DNA of 64,000 bases, taken from contig FWCC01000204.1 in the NCBI GenBank assembly GCA_900169235.1, forward strand, positions 1-64,000. Direction: 5' to 3'. Below, piece by piece: positions 53,378 to 64,000 of this stretch (position 1 is the stretch's first letter; each line of letters opens with the position of its first letter). A model generated the notes under the pieces. The model was not told where the DNA came from and did no database searches. It was given only the letters and a program-made list of their open reading frames with translations. The DNA comes from Zarea fungicola. Taxonomy: Eukaryota > Ascomycota > Sordariomycetes > Hypocreales > Cordycipitaceae. Position numbers and translations under genes: made by a program.

Positions 53378-55344
53378 CTAGCTTCTCTCGTTGCTGAACA
53401 GTGCAGCATTGTTGTTCTCGTCTCCAGAACTTGAGTGACGGCTCTTCTCCCTTGTCTCGACATGTTCGGCATCTTCGAGATACTCTGCCTTTAATTTTCC
53501 TTGCTTGTCAAACCGATATGGCTCTTTCAGGGAAACTGAAACCGCATCAAAGACATTTGTCGACTTTTTGAAAATAGGGTCCATCTCTTCCAGTGAGCGA
53601 AGACGAGTCTCGGGAAAGAAGAAGTAGACACACGGAAACATGAATGCGTTGCTATAGAAAAAAAAAGTCAGTCAGACCAAAATCTGGACACAACGAGAAA
53701 AAATGGTGGCAACTTACATGACTGCAAAGACCACGTACGTCTTGTAGCCAATGTTTGCAAACGCGACCGGTGTAATCATGACGACCATAAAGTTGAAAAT
53801 CCAATTTCCGCTGATGTACGGAGTACCGTTAGTTTCTATCCATACGCATACTGCACTCTTGTTGCACGCAACATACCTCGTCGACAATGCATTTGTCGGC
53901 GCACGGATTCTCAAAGGCACAATCTCCGCAGGGTACAGCCATGTCATGCCGAGCCACCCAATGGCAAAAAATGAGTTGAAGACAAAAAGAAAAACCGCCT
54001 GCCCGATACCGGCTTGTTTGTCGCCCAGGTACTCGAGCCGCCAGTTGCAGCCAGCCAGAACGGCCATGGAGACTGACATTCCAAATGCCTTGAAACTCAA
54101 CTTTAGCGGGCGAAAATAAAAAATAAAAATAAATTGTTATGGCACTTACTCCAAAGAGCATGAGCGGTCTTCGACCTGTTTTCTCAATGATGAAAATTGG
54201 AATAAATGACGCAAGAAGATACTCTGTTCCATTGCATGCAGCAAGTAGCTTGTTGATGTTGGTACCCTGCAGTCCAAGCTTTCCGTAGAGTGCGGGCGCG
54301 TAGTAGGTAATGAGGTTGATGCCAGAAATTTGCTGAAACATTTGATTCACATATGCCAAGACGACTCTGTGGAACTCGCGATACTCGCTCATGTCGAGCA
54401 GGCTCCGGAAAGAACCCTTTGACATCTCGAGGACCGTCTCTTTGATGTCGGCAAACTCCTTTTGGATGACAATATCCGTTCGTGGCTTTTCGTTGAGAGC
54501 CTCGAGAACTTCAAGGGCTTCATCATCTCTGCCAGCCATGACAAGCCATCGGGGCGACTCGGGTAGATTGGAAATGGAGGTAAAGATGACCACAGCGAAG
54601 AGAATCTGGAAGGCCAGTGGGAATCGCCAGGCGATTTCGCTTTCGCCAATGAATGCAAATCCTATTCCGCAGGTTAGTCTTTATGATTGGACCTTCTTTG
54701 TTCGATTTTCTATTTATTCACCATAGTTGATCCAATAACTGAGGGCAATGCCGCCCGTAATGAGTGAGCCTTCAATCATGACCAGCTTGCCGCGATCAGA
54801 CGACTTGGCAGACTCGGATTGCCAAGTCGGTACCGTACTCGTGTTGATGCCGTTTCCTATGCCAGTAACGATTCGGCCAATGATAAAGTGTGGGAGTTCA
54901 AAAGCAGTGCTTTGCAGCAGGGCCCCCGTCGCCATTGTGAAGCAGCCTATCATAATGGTACGACGGCGACCAAGTGGATTGCCGATAAAAATGGTAATGA
55001 TTGCCCCAAGAAAGCAGCCAAGATTGTAGGATGCAACTGTGATGCCTTGGTATTGCGTTCGCCTGTTGTACAGAGCCGAGTCTTGGGCGATACTTGGATC
55101 ATCTGGCCAAATGTCCGGGAAATATTTTACAAAAGAGGGAAGGTCTAGAAGACCCCCAGTGATGCCTTGATCGTAGCCAAAGAGTCTGCATTCGAAAAAA
55201 AAATGATAAGTTTAGGTAACAAGGTCAAGGAACGACAACAATCGACGGGCAGCACACATACAAGAAATCTAGACTACCAAGAGAGCTGATAGCCAGGTTG
55301 AGGGCTCGGCCTCGCCACCCAAAGTACTTTGGGAATCCCAGCAT
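53378..55344 (-). CDS. MFS sugar transporter (545 aa, six exons)
   Basis: Exons on the minus strand are 55344-55262, 55185-54722, 54661-54150, 54088-53877, 53810-53718 and 53651-53378, all in phase, 545 residues. It is a typical fungal sugar porter: LFGYDQGITGGLL in helix 1, GNPLGRRRTIMIG after helix 2, PESPRWLVMAGR after helix 6, the QQISGINLITYYAP signature in helix 7, and a PETRLRSLEEMD motif after helix 12. The C-terminal tail is cytosolic and rich in Ser and Glu. Expected role: proton-coupled or facilitated uptake of hexoses, polyols or a related sugar at the plasma membrane. Which sugar cannot be told from sequence alone. Confidence 0.92.
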
Positions 55345-56700
55345 AACTGATTTCTCGACACTGTGCTCAGGATTTGAGATGGTAGTGTAAACAAGACAAA
55401 GTGTCGAGGAGGCCGAGGGGGGAGAGCAGTCTTTTCAACGCCAAAACTGCCTGTGTCGTTGCTCGCAAGGCTAGGCCATCTGACAGTATTTCATGCTGAT
55501 TCAATGAAATACTGGATATCATGACAGTGCTGTGGGGGTCTCTTCCTTCACTTCACACATGTTTTGAGGAGCCCGGGGAAAGTATACCCACAAGTCCGCA
55601 AGTTTCTGTAGCCGAGTACACAGTTTGTGGGTTTTCTCTCGCATTGACATTGGAGGGCAATTGGCCATATTGCAGCTTTAACAAATACATGTCCACATTT
55701 TACTTCTTTCTGGTAAATGGAAAACCCGAGGATGGCCAATCCCACCAGAATGACGCAATGCCCAACGAGGGCCTACCCACTTAAGTCCGTGTAATCCCCG
55801 CCGACCTAGTCTTGAATGGCAGTGGACAAAGACGATGTTTGTATGCCAAGATGTGATTGTCGCTACGCGTTCAAGCTGTGGATAAGACATGAGGCCGCCC
55901 TGATCCACGTGGCTGCATACAGTATCCAGTCTCACAGCCATTGATGTCACACGCTAGTTTCGGGAAACAATGTTTGTTTTATTAAGCTTAAAACTGCACA
56001 GCGGGTTCCTGATTATCAACCGGTTTATTAGTTTATTGGGGGAATGCTGGAGGCCCACGCTGATTCCGCTTTACTGTAGTGCCGCTGTGCCAATTTCTGG
56101 CAAATACACAACCAGACACTGTAAAAGATACTGTCAACACGACTATTGTGCCTGGGTAGAAGGCGTCGAAGCAGATGTTGCTGTCCCAAAAATTGACCCA
56201 CGAAAATGCTTCCTTGGCATGCCCCGCGCCTGTCGATACTCTCCACCCGCAGGAGCAGGCATCGAATTGAAACGCATTGGCACAAGCCACAGGGCAGAGA
56301 TGTAGGCAATAGGCCGCCTTGCAGGGCTCTTTTTCACAGGAAAATAGCCGAAGCCAAGACCGAGCCTTGCAACATTACGCCTTGATGCGATCGGCTTACC
56401 CAACTCGGTAACCCGAATTATCTGAGTTCACAGTCATGATGCTTCGGCAAAGTTGCTGAGACGTCAGTATTCTGTCCAGTTCTGAATTGCCTGTCCGACA
56501 AGTTGCAAGTCGGAAAATACTCCAATGAAAACTCGTTATTCTAAAAGAACCATGTGATATGTTGCCGGATTTTACACTAAAATTAACATGCAATTTGTAA
56601 TGTAGGTGTTGGTCTTGTTGGATAGGGTAGCGCTTGGGATCGGCGAGTCAGACAGGCCCTGGAGATACCCCCGCTATGGAAAAGCCTACCTGAGCAATGT
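55345..56700. other. Intergenic region
   Basis: Upstream region of the sugar porter and 5' flank of the F-box gene. Frames here are short and unconvincing, except that 56606-56760 may carry an out-of-frame piece of the F-box protein's N-terminus (see findings). Confidence 0.35.
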
Positions 56701-56724
56701 TTGCCAGTTTTCACCTGCTCTCAA

Positions 56725-58029
56725 ATGCACGATCGACTGTGCACAGTATCAGCCATATCCCCAGGCGCCTTTCCATATCTTCTACCCTCACCATGTGAAC
56801 CACAGACAGTATGCGACATTGCTGAAAAAATCGCAAATGAAATCGCGCAGTCCGGAGTACATCTCACGTTCAAAGATGTCTATTCAAAAGTCTTTACGGC
56901 TTTGGATCAGCTTGTGAACGAAATGGGGACTCTTCCCCTAGTTGATGGCTTCGAAATGCCTCCCGACTCAGATTGGGAACCTTACTTTGACTTTGCCTAC
57001 GCTCTATCTTGCCTCGACGACGGAAACCATGAAGGACCATGCTCTGGACGGTGTACAGGACTGAGGACTGTAGCAAACGCTGGCGAACACAATGATTTCT
57101 GGGACGTTGTTGCAGATGGCAAGACTGGTGCCATGCTGGACTTTCCCGCCGACTGCACCGGACACCAAATGATCGACACCTTGACGGATTGCAGTAATCC
57201 TCATTTTTTCGTACTCATGGGCCCGTATCATTATCTGCGAAGTTGGATCGACTTGGAGAACCTTCCGCCCGGGAAGGAAGAGCTCAGTTTTCACGGTGAA
57301 CTATTTGAAATTGTGAACGGAGATGGTATTCGTCTGGATGCCACTACCGGGCTGCTTGATTGCATTTCCTACGGTGGCATAGAGAAAACTTGCTCGCAGG
57401 AGACCATGTGGCTGCAGCAAGATTTCAGCGAGGCCTTGAATGCTAGCATGATCCACACAAAACGTGCGATTCAGAAAGGTGTTCCTGTTGACGCTCTCAA
57501 ACGCGCCATTGCGAGAGATTTCAACTGTTGGCAGACCAAACGACCCGACAGTTGGCCTACTTGCGATCCCACTGCGATTACTCCATTTACAGAATTTCCG
57601 TCTAAAGGGGTGGCCTCAACCCTGTTTGAGCGGCTACCGCCCGAGCTCCTCATTGCCATATTTCGTTCTCTTCCTCTCGGCGCGCTGCTGTCCTTCTCTA
57701 CATGCTGCAGATCCACGCGGGCCATCTTTAGACGTGTCGCAGACCCCATCATAGCGTCCATGTACAACGTGGGCGGCGACCTCCGGTGGATTTTACCCGT
57801 TACTACCATCAAGGACGAGCGTGAAAGAGCTGAAATCGCATACCGCACATGGCTACCCGAGGACCAGGACCCAACTGGTTCGGCCTTGTACGCGAAAGAT
57901 TTCCCCCATTTCGACTTTATTCGCGCATGTTACGGAGAAGAAGAGGATTCGATGCGAAATCGACGGAGGCTGTGGAATATCAGCAAGCAGTTTCAAGGGC
58001 TTTGGCACAAGTATCGATTGCGTTGTTAG
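56725..58029 (+). CDS. F-box domain protein, N-terminus uncertain (434 aa from the first ATG)
   Basis: An open frame with an F-box at nt about 57610-57730: LFERLPPELLIAIFRSLPLG followed by a Cys-rich helix and STRAIF. F-box proteins bind Skp1 and recruit substrates to SCF ubiquitin ligases. The 300 residues before the F-box include AYALSCLDDGNHEGPCSGRC and DFPADCTGHQM and do not match a domain I know; the C-terminal part ends WHKYRLRC. I start at the first ATG in frame (MHDRLCTV). An upstream segment in another frame (VALGIGESDRPW to YLSNV) looks like it belongs to the same protein, so an unresolved exon join or a frameshift is likely, and the gene may be decaying. Confidence 0.6.
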   Translation: MHDRLCTVSAISPGAFPYLLPSPCEPQTVCDIAEKIANEIAQSGVHLTFKDVYSKVFTALDQLVNEMGTLPLVDGFEMPPDSDWEPYFDFAYALSCLDDGNHEGPCSGRCTGLRTVANAGEHNDFWDVVADGKTGAMLDFPADCTGHQMIDTLTDCSNPHFFVLMGPYHYLRSWIDLENLPPGKEELSFHGELFEIVNGDGIRLDATTGLLDCISYGGIEKTCSQETMWLQQDFSEALNASMIHTKRAIQKGVPVDALKRAIARDFNCWQTKRPDSWPTCDPTAITPFTEFPSKGVASTLFERLPPELLIAIFRSLPLGALLSFSTCCRSTRAIFRRVADPIIASMYNVGGDLRWILPVTTIKDERERAEIAYRTWLPEDQDPTGSALYAKDFPHFDFIRACYGEEEDSMRNRRRLWNISKQFQGLWHKYRLRC

Positions 58030-59174
58030 GAAGCGACGTAGAGCTGGCCAATACTTATTCTACCGATGAATGTCCATGGCGACGTGATTTAAATATGCAT
58101 TAATACATTTAAATTACTTTGTCTAATCCTGCTGTACCCACGATACTGTAAGAATTAAATGATATGGCATCTAGAGTGGGCTGTTTAGTGAAGTAGATGC
58201 CTACCGACGCGAGGAAAACGAGAGCCTCGTTTAGCCTGTGCCTTCAAGGCACACAAGGCTACGTTGGTAGCACACGGAGCATTCAGTCCTTACTATTGAC
58301 CTGTTACGGGAGGCGTAACAAGAATCTCGATGCCTTGCAGCGGGGTGGCAGTGCGCCATGGATGGAACTCTATTATTAACCTTTTGTCGAATTGTGTGGA
58401 GGGCAGAGAAGGTCAAGGTCATTACCACTTGCTGCGTCAGTCGCCCAATTATCGGCCAGCCAACGCATGCCACGACACGCCGACAGGCTAGTAGGAATAC
58501 TGTTTTTAATGCCAATTAGAATTATTAGTTTCTTGGCTAGAATAGTATAAATATAGCTAAGAATTACCTACTGGTGTAATGCTCACCAATGCCAGCGACC
58601 AGTGATATCCCTTATCCTGGTAACCAAGGCACAAACAAAATGCCAAGTCCGTACAGTGCCTTGCGCAGGAATTAGTTCCAGAATTGACATAAAAATCAGC
58701 CCAGTATAATACAGCTATCGGGAATACTGCCTAATAAGGCTGTATCCGCAGCGGGAGTCCCATGAGCCTTAATTTGTGATGCTTCGGTAGAAGCTTCATG
58801 AGGTAGTCGGCCGATTTTACATAAAGTGTGGCGTGCCACTAAAGCTCAGCACTCTGCGGAGTATTGCGCTAGTTAAATCCGGCATTGGACCAGAATAGTA
58901 GCGGATAGGATCTTGTAGCTAATTCCCTGCGGCTCGGCGACTTTATTCTCGTACCGCACGTCAGGGCAGCACCTTTGCATTTGAACGTCCTCAAGCCTCT
59001 GTAGAGAATTGACACAAAATGGCGAAAACTATAATAAGGCATGAACCATCCAACCTGCTCAGCACATTTCAAACTTCAGCAACCGATTGCAAATATTGAC
59101 TTCTCTATCGTTGTAGTCAATACTGCCCTGTCTCCTCTCTCCGTCTTTGACAAGCACCAACTCTGAGACTAAAA
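58030..59174. other. Intergenic region
   Basis: Over 1.1 kb with no supported gene; AT-rich in the first half. The right end is the promoter of the con-13-like gene (C/T-rich leader near 59110-59170). Confidence 0.4.
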
Positions 59175-60152
59175 ATGCATCTTTTGCTTTCTTCCAGCCT
59201 TCTTACCGGCGTTGCCATTGCGCAACTTTCCAAGCCGGTCATTAACCCGCCATTCGAAGGCGGTGGGCTTAACAGCCTTCACACCGGCCTTGAAGCAAAC
59301 CTCCCTCTCGCCAAGTATACGTGGGAACACTGGACCTCTGATCGGATACCAGAAGCATGCAGGCAAATCGCCGAAGCGGCAGCTGTAACGGGCCACAGCG
59401 CCAAGGATATCCACGCATTCTCAATCAAGTACGAAGACTGCCCAGAAAAATGGCACTTTTGCCGTCACGAGCAGTCACCTCTCTCCGCTGAGCGAATGAT
59501 CCGCATCTTTGGTCGGCTGCCCGTGCACATGCGCCAGTGGGTGCGGCACATGGTGTCCATTCCCGCCGACAAGGCGGGCGCAAATGCATACAATGCCGGC
59601 GACAACATCATGCTCCAGGGCGACGTGGGCACCACCGTCTTTGTGCATGAGACTGCCCACTCCCTTGACGCGCACGCGTTTTACGACGGCAAGCAGCGCA
59701 TGTCGTCCAGTCAGCGGTGGCTCGACGCCTACAATGCGGACTCGGCCGTTCCTGATTCCTATGCCCGGACCAACCAGGTGGAAAACTTTGCGCAAAACAC
59801 CGTCGTTGCGCTCTTCAATGCAAACGTGCCCGGTGGTGTTGGCACCGTCCAGCCCGGCTGGCGCCAGATCAGCAACCAGTTTCACCTCATTCAGGATCTG
59901 ATCCCGGGCACCATCAGGCCTGGTGGTGTCTGCACCCAGCGCTTTCAGAATTCTCCCGCAGTGCCAAAGACAGGGCCCAAGAGGTCAGTTACCGGACGGG
60001 CAACGGTCGATACTTTGGCTGAGGATGCGCTACTGGAGCTGAGCGACCAGGTTATTGAGGTCAATCCCCGATCGATGCCAGGGTCCGTGGAGCAGGCGGA
60101 ATTTGATGCCGAAGGGAACTATATAGGCTCTGAAACTGTTCAATTCAATTAG
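59175..60152 (+). CDS. Con-13-like secreted metalloprotease-type protein (325 aa)
   Basis: An intronless 325-residue protein with a signal peptide of about 16 residues (LLSSSLLTGVAIA). A zinc-binding HExxH motif lies at 158-162 (HETAHSLD). Together with VSIPADKAGANAYNAGDNIMLQGDVG just before it and QVENFAQNTV after it, this resembles conidiation-specific protein 13 of Neurospora and its relatives. The family is expressed in conidiation and is thought to be a secreted peptidase, although activity has rarely been shown. The last 70 residues are acidic and family-variable. It converges with the G1 protease gene, 300 bp away. Confidence 0.82.
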   Translation: MHLLLSSSLLTGVAIAQLSKPVINPPFEGGGLNSLHTGLEANLPLAKYTWEHWTSDRIPEACRQIAEAAAVTGHSAKDIHAFSIKYEDCPEKWHFCRHEQSPLSAERMIRIFGRLPVHMRQWVRHMVSIPADKAGANAYNAGDNIMLQGDVGTTVFVHETAHSLDAHAFYDGKQRMSSSQRWLDAYNADSAVPDSYARTNQVENFAQNTVVALFNANVPGGVGTVQPGWRQISNQFHLIQDLIPGTIRPGGVCTQRFQNSPAVPKTGPKRSVTGRATVDTLAEDALLELSDQVIEVNPRSMPGSVEQAEFDAEGNYIGSETVQFN

Positions 60153-60454
60153 ACTGGTAGTCTAATCGCGCTACCTTGGAGATGCCCCTCCGCTTGGCCG
60201 TTGTCCGTCGGTGGCTGTTAGTTAGTTGGGGCCTCGCAGGGGTGCCTGCAAACCCTACATGTCCATTTACACGGCTGCTAGGCGAAGAGGCATTCAGTAA
60301 AGCTTAGTAAAGTTAACCATATCTTTGCCTATGTCGAAGTCACTGAGAATCGTATATAAAATATGAATTGAAGTATTTACGGGACATGTACATAAAGTAT
60401 AGCTTTGTGACTAATATTCTTTGGCCCTTGGAGTGAGCATGCTTTACTTTTCAC
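60153..60454. other. Spacer between convergent protease genes
   Basis: 300 bp of 3' flanking sequence. A T/A-rich stretch near 60340-60420 probably carries the polyadenylation signals of both genes. Nothing else is visible. Confidence 0.4.
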
Positions 60455-61219
60455 CTAGTTGTTGCCAATGTACTTGCAGTAGACATCATTGCCGTTCAAG
60501 CCACAATCCGTCTCGACAGATCCGCCGTCGGGCCTAATATCCAGAATATCACCGCCAGCAGGGGTAATTGTGCCCTGGGACCCCACAGCCGAGTTGTCGG
60601 TGAAAACAATCTCACTGAATCCAGCAAGATCACCCTGGAAATCTTCAACAATCCATTCAGCATCCGTCTCGCAGAGAGTAGACGGCGTCCTGGTGAATGT
60701 GTGCGAGATCTTCTGCCCAGTTGTGAGATTTTCCAAAGTTGCAACGCCAGTCGTCTTGGATGTAGCATCTACAAGCATGCTGATCTTGTCGCCAGTGCTT
60801 AGGGGGAAGTTGTTGAAGAAGACGACATTGTTGGGAATCCACTCGTACCAAGCATCGTAGCTGCCGTCACCGTAGAAATCGATGCCGGTCTGCAGCAATG
60901 CCCCTTGACAGCTATCACCGTCGATGCCGACCCAGGCTGCGCCGGCCTGGTCCGTGCTGCCGCCCGACGCACTGGGGACCGTGATGGTACCGGCAACCTT
61001 GGTGATGCCCTTGCCGTGCTTGACGACGCCGGCCCAGTTGGTTGAGTATTGCGCTCTGACTCCATCGGCAAGTTTGGCATGCACAGGCTGGCTCAGTCTT
61101 TGGTTTGGACGAGAGCGGCGTGGAGTACGCTCGCTAGGCGTCCGCTGATGCAGCTTTGTGCCTTGGGGGGCAGCCGCAGCGATGCCAGCGAGGGCGGCGA
61201 GAGCAATTGAGAATTTCAT
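60455..61219 (-). CDS. G1 family glutamic protease (eqolisin, secreted, 254 aa)
   Basis: An intronless 254-residue precursor. Signal peptide of about 17 residues (ALAALAGIAAAAP), a basic propeptide (residues 18-55, with RTPRRSRPNQR) and a mature beta-sandwich beginning YSTNWAGVV. The catalytic pair of eqolisins is visible: Gln110 in CQGALLQTGID and Glu188 in AEWIVEDF. WYEWIPN (124-130) is the other family signature. These enzymes are acid-active endopeptidases secreted by fungi that acidify their surroundings. Length and motifs are complete. TATAAAA lies about 135 nt upstream. Confidence 0.92.
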   Translation of the reverse strand: MKFSIALAALAGIAAAAPQGTKLHQRTPSERTPRRSRPNQRLSQPVHAKLADGVRAQYSTNWAGVVKHGKGITKVAGTITVPSASGGSTDQAGAAWVGIDGDSCQGALLQTGIDFYGDGSYDAWYEWIPNNVVFFNNFPLSTGDKISMLVDATSKTTGVATLENLTTGQKISHTFTRTPSTLCETDAEWIVEDFQGDLAGFSEIVFTDNSAVGSQGTITPAGGDILDIRPDGGSVETDCGLNGNDVYCKYIGNN

Positions 61220-62480
61220 GACTTGGACTTTATGAGACGAGAATAAGATATTTCAAATTGGGAATATTCTATGCAATGTATTAATGATATTCGCTTGAGT
61301 GACTGACATGGGAAACTGAAATCAGACGTCATGAACGTGCATCAGTGTGCTTTTATAGTACACGCGAATATCCCAAATATCCTACTATTTAATTCTCTCC
61401 TAGGCACCCTTCAACAACGTTTTACTCACAATCTGGCTAATGCGACAGAGAAATCTAACAGACAAGCAGCTGATAGTGGTGAATGCCCGCTGGAGCTGCC
61501 TAGCGTGGAAGGTGGTAGCAATTCCGGCAAAGGCGGCATGCTGATCTTAGATCCCTATATGGGAGAAAGTGCCACTTTGGGAAGCTCACTCGATAAGTGC
61601 TTATGACTGCCGGCTCCTTAGTGCGAAAAGGGTAGGTCTATCGCCAGGCGCTTTATCTTGTTGCAAAAGAAGCTTGTCTGCTCCTGTCGCAGTGTCTGCC
61701 GTTGCCGATTCAGGCCCGAGACAATAAAGTATTGGTGGTAAATATCCCGCAACAGAACTCGTGGGCTGTTGTTCGTGGACTCACTGATACTCCCCGAAGT
61801 TCTTATTCCTGTTGATGGTTGCGCTTCGTTTAATTAACTTGAATTAAAATAGAATTTTGATGCCATACGTGGCCTGGGACCTGCCGAGTGCATTGTCTGT
61901 TAAAAATGTCTATAGGCAGTGACTGGGTTGAATAACAGCCTCTGCGTCGGATAAATTGGACACGCAACCACAGTAATTCTCCTGCGAGACTTTCGAAGAC
62001 AGACCAGATAGGCTGCCTTGTCCCCCCTGCCCAAATTTTTCAGTGCAAGAGCACTTTTAAAATGTTGTCGCAAAAATTCAAGACGGATTCGATTCCAGGC
62101 AGAATCTCATCCGGCAGAGCGGACCAGTTGGTCCAGTTGGCAAAGCCGGTTCTTTATTGTAGGGCTCCATCACAAAAGACGGGGGGAAGGGTTCGTCCAA
62201 TTTGAAAGCATTAGCCGATTGCGAAAACTTCTCAAAAGAGCTCATAAAAGCGACAAGTTGGACAGAGGGAACAATGAAGCCTAGCTGGTCTGCATTCGAA
62301 ACGCTCCATTAGGGACATGCTCAGACTTGCGCCGCTCAGCGTCATCCGCTTGCAAAAGGCAACCGCGTGTATAGCCTTCGGCGGCAAAAATAATCTTTTT
62401 GAATACAATGACCCATCTGGATTAATCACACGAAAAATGCTTCCTGTTGGTTCCACTACTGTGCTGGCTTCACTGTGGTC
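61220..62480. other. Intergenic region
   Basis: Promoter of the G1 protease and 3' flank of the transcription-factor gene. No gene is supported. Confidence 0.4.
61352..61358 (-). promoter_or_regulatory. TATA box of the G1 protease gene
   Basis: TATAAAA on the minus strand about 135 nt upstream of the ATG at 61219. Confidence 0.45.
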
Positions 62481-64000
62481 TCATTCCCAGCTGAACATCA
62501 ACGAGTCAAGAACGCCCCATTCCAAACTGGCATCCCCGAGGAAACTTTGCAAGGGATCCTCGGACCCTTGAAAGTCGGAATTGAATGCTGGGGAAGAAAG
62601 AGAATCGGGCACAACCGGCTCAGTAGCGACAGTATTGGATTCAGGTTCTGGCGCGGGACGAGTGTCTCGTCCAGGGCAAAGCGATCTAACCTTTGCCACG
62701 ATTCGTTCCATGTGTGAGCAGTACTCGCGCGCTGCAAAGTTGCCGTTCGTCTGCAGCTCTAGTAGGAGACTGGATGCCACTTCAAGGCCATCGAGATCGG
62801 GTCGGCCCTTCTCCATTTGCATAAGGGCTGCAATGCCGAGAATCGTAGAGGCCGAAAAGAGATATTGGGTATAGAAAAAGTCGAATACATAAAAAGACCC
62901 GTTTATCCAACAATTAACTAGCATGGAATGCGAATGACGGGCATATTTGAGACACGCTTCAGATATGGACCGGGCGACACCCGACATTTCAGAGGCCAAG
63001 CTTTCTGAATTTGGGGTGTCGGCAGCGCCAACATGAGATTGCAGTACTGAGAGCAGGATGGGTCGTGTGGCGAGAATTAAGCACTGTAACTGTTAGCACA
63101 GTGGACAGGAATCGAGCCTCAAGGTAGCGGGACTCACCTGGTTGAATGACAAGTGTAGGGAGATGGCGCGCGAGTTTGCCTCGGAGACACCCTTCTCCAA
63201 GTTGAGTTGAAGGTGTGGGGGGAGTTTTTCCACCCAGGCATGCAGTTGCTGCAGAGTTGAATGGACTCGCTTGGAGAAAGATCTGTCAGCATTGTCACGT
63301 CTGTAAATCGAGGCAATGATGTTTCCCGCCAGCCGAGCGAGTCTCACTGTCGCAATGTGGTATTCGCAGTCCAGAAAATCTTCACTCCTGTGCGTGACGA
63401 TATTCGTCGGCAACGCTACGAATACCTCCTCGTCGGCGATGGACGGTGGAAGGCCAACTTTTGCAGCCCACATTCTGTCAAATGTGTATGCTGTCCACCA
63501 AACTCGTTTTCGGTGCTCTCTCATCTCGGCGTCTTGGACATTGATGTCAGCACTGAGATGAAGTCCCATCACCGTGGCGAGACGGACCGCGGACCCAGCC
63601 AGGGTGTATGCAGTATGTCGGCGGTTGACTTGTAGAGAATAAAATGACTTTTAAATGAATAAGTGGATGGTTTTCCTGTATTTGGGGCGAAACTTACCAG
63701 CAGCAATACGGTTTCCAAAACGTCGAGAATTGGTCGCTCTGAAAAGATGCCAAACTTTTTACTTGCTTTGGCAAAATAGCCAAGTCCTGGAAACGATTCG
63801 TCTGGTCCTTTTGACCTAGAAGTAAAAAGTTCACCAATGGCAAATAGGGCATATAGCTTGCAGGTGGTAACATCATTTTCGCCATCAATTTCAGCTGCTC
63901 GTTCGAGACTGTCGAGGACTTGACTTGCTCGGACAATATGGTAGCATCTGTTGAGAGATCGAAGGGCTGCTTGAACCAAAAACAGGGCTTTGCCATGGAG
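62481..64000 (-). CDS. Fungal_trans-domain transcription factor, C-terminal part (runs off the window)
   Basis: Minus-strand exons (beyond 64000)-63698, 63647-63138 and 63083-62481 join in phase to 471 codons. It has the middle-homology (Fungal_trans) domain of zinc-cluster regulators: LHGKALFLVQAALRSL, SFYSLQVNRRHTAYTLAGSA, VRLATVMGLHLS, then REHRKRVWWTAYTFDRMWAAKVGLPPSI. The C-terminal 100 residues are acidic and Ser/Pro-rich, ending in a probable activation region (DSLMFSWE). The N-terminal zinc-cluster DNA-binding domain should lie beyond 64000. Introns of 50 and 54 nt. Its targets are unknown. Confidence 0.85.

Overview
The window looks like nuclear DNA of a filamentous ascomycete (Pezizomycotina). 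Most genes carry short spliceosomal introns of about 43-140 nt with GT(A/R)AGT-like donors, CTAAC-like branch points and CAG/TAG acceptors. There are no bacterial-style operons or Shine-Dalgarno sites. The gene content (UMTA/LaeA-type methyltransferase, Fungal_trans regulator, GH135 spherulin-4, con-13-like metalloprotease, G1 glutamic protease, KP4-like proteins, sugar-type MFS porters) is typical of soil, plant- or insect-associated Sordariomycetes. Hypocreales is my guess, an inference from content only.

Layout. 0.7-11.6 kb: a large conserved unknown protein with a GC-AG intron, an aldo/keto reductase, a papain-like-fold candidate, a CYP52-type P450 and a proline-iminopeptidase-like hydrolase. 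11.6-27 kb is an accessory stretch with few genes: a 14-bp minisatellite, a tRNA-like element fused to a C2H2 zinc-finger reading frame, a perfect 15-bp inverted repeat beside a methyltransferase, an orphan secreted protein, an orphan protein with an N-terminal 18-residue triplication, about 4.5 kb without a recognisable gene, and a TLC-like membrane protein.

28-35 kb is rich in secreted proteins: three KP4-like cysteine-rich genes with 1, 0 and 3 introns, an intronless D-aminopeptidase-type S12 hydrolase, and a GH135 spherulin-4 glycosidase. 37-41 kb holds a monocarboxylate-type MFS porter and a GPI-tailed GH20 hexosaminidase. From 42.3 to 55.3 kb every gene is on the minus strand: an MFS drug/metabolite porter, a 989-residue membrane-anchored double amidohydrolase, a BAHD-like acyltransferase, a small orphan protein and a sugar porter. 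This could be a small metabolic cluster, but no PKS, NRPS or terpene synthase is present. 56.7-64 kb: an F-box protein with a damaged-looking N-terminus, two convergent secreted proteases (con-13-like and G1), and the 3' part of a Fungal_trans regulator that continues past the right edge.

Functionally the window is dominated by secretion and transport: degradation of proteins and amino-sugar polymers, uptake by MFS porters, and probable antagonism by KP4-like proteins. Exon joins were inferred by eye from splice consensus, reading phase and family resemblance; no search was run.
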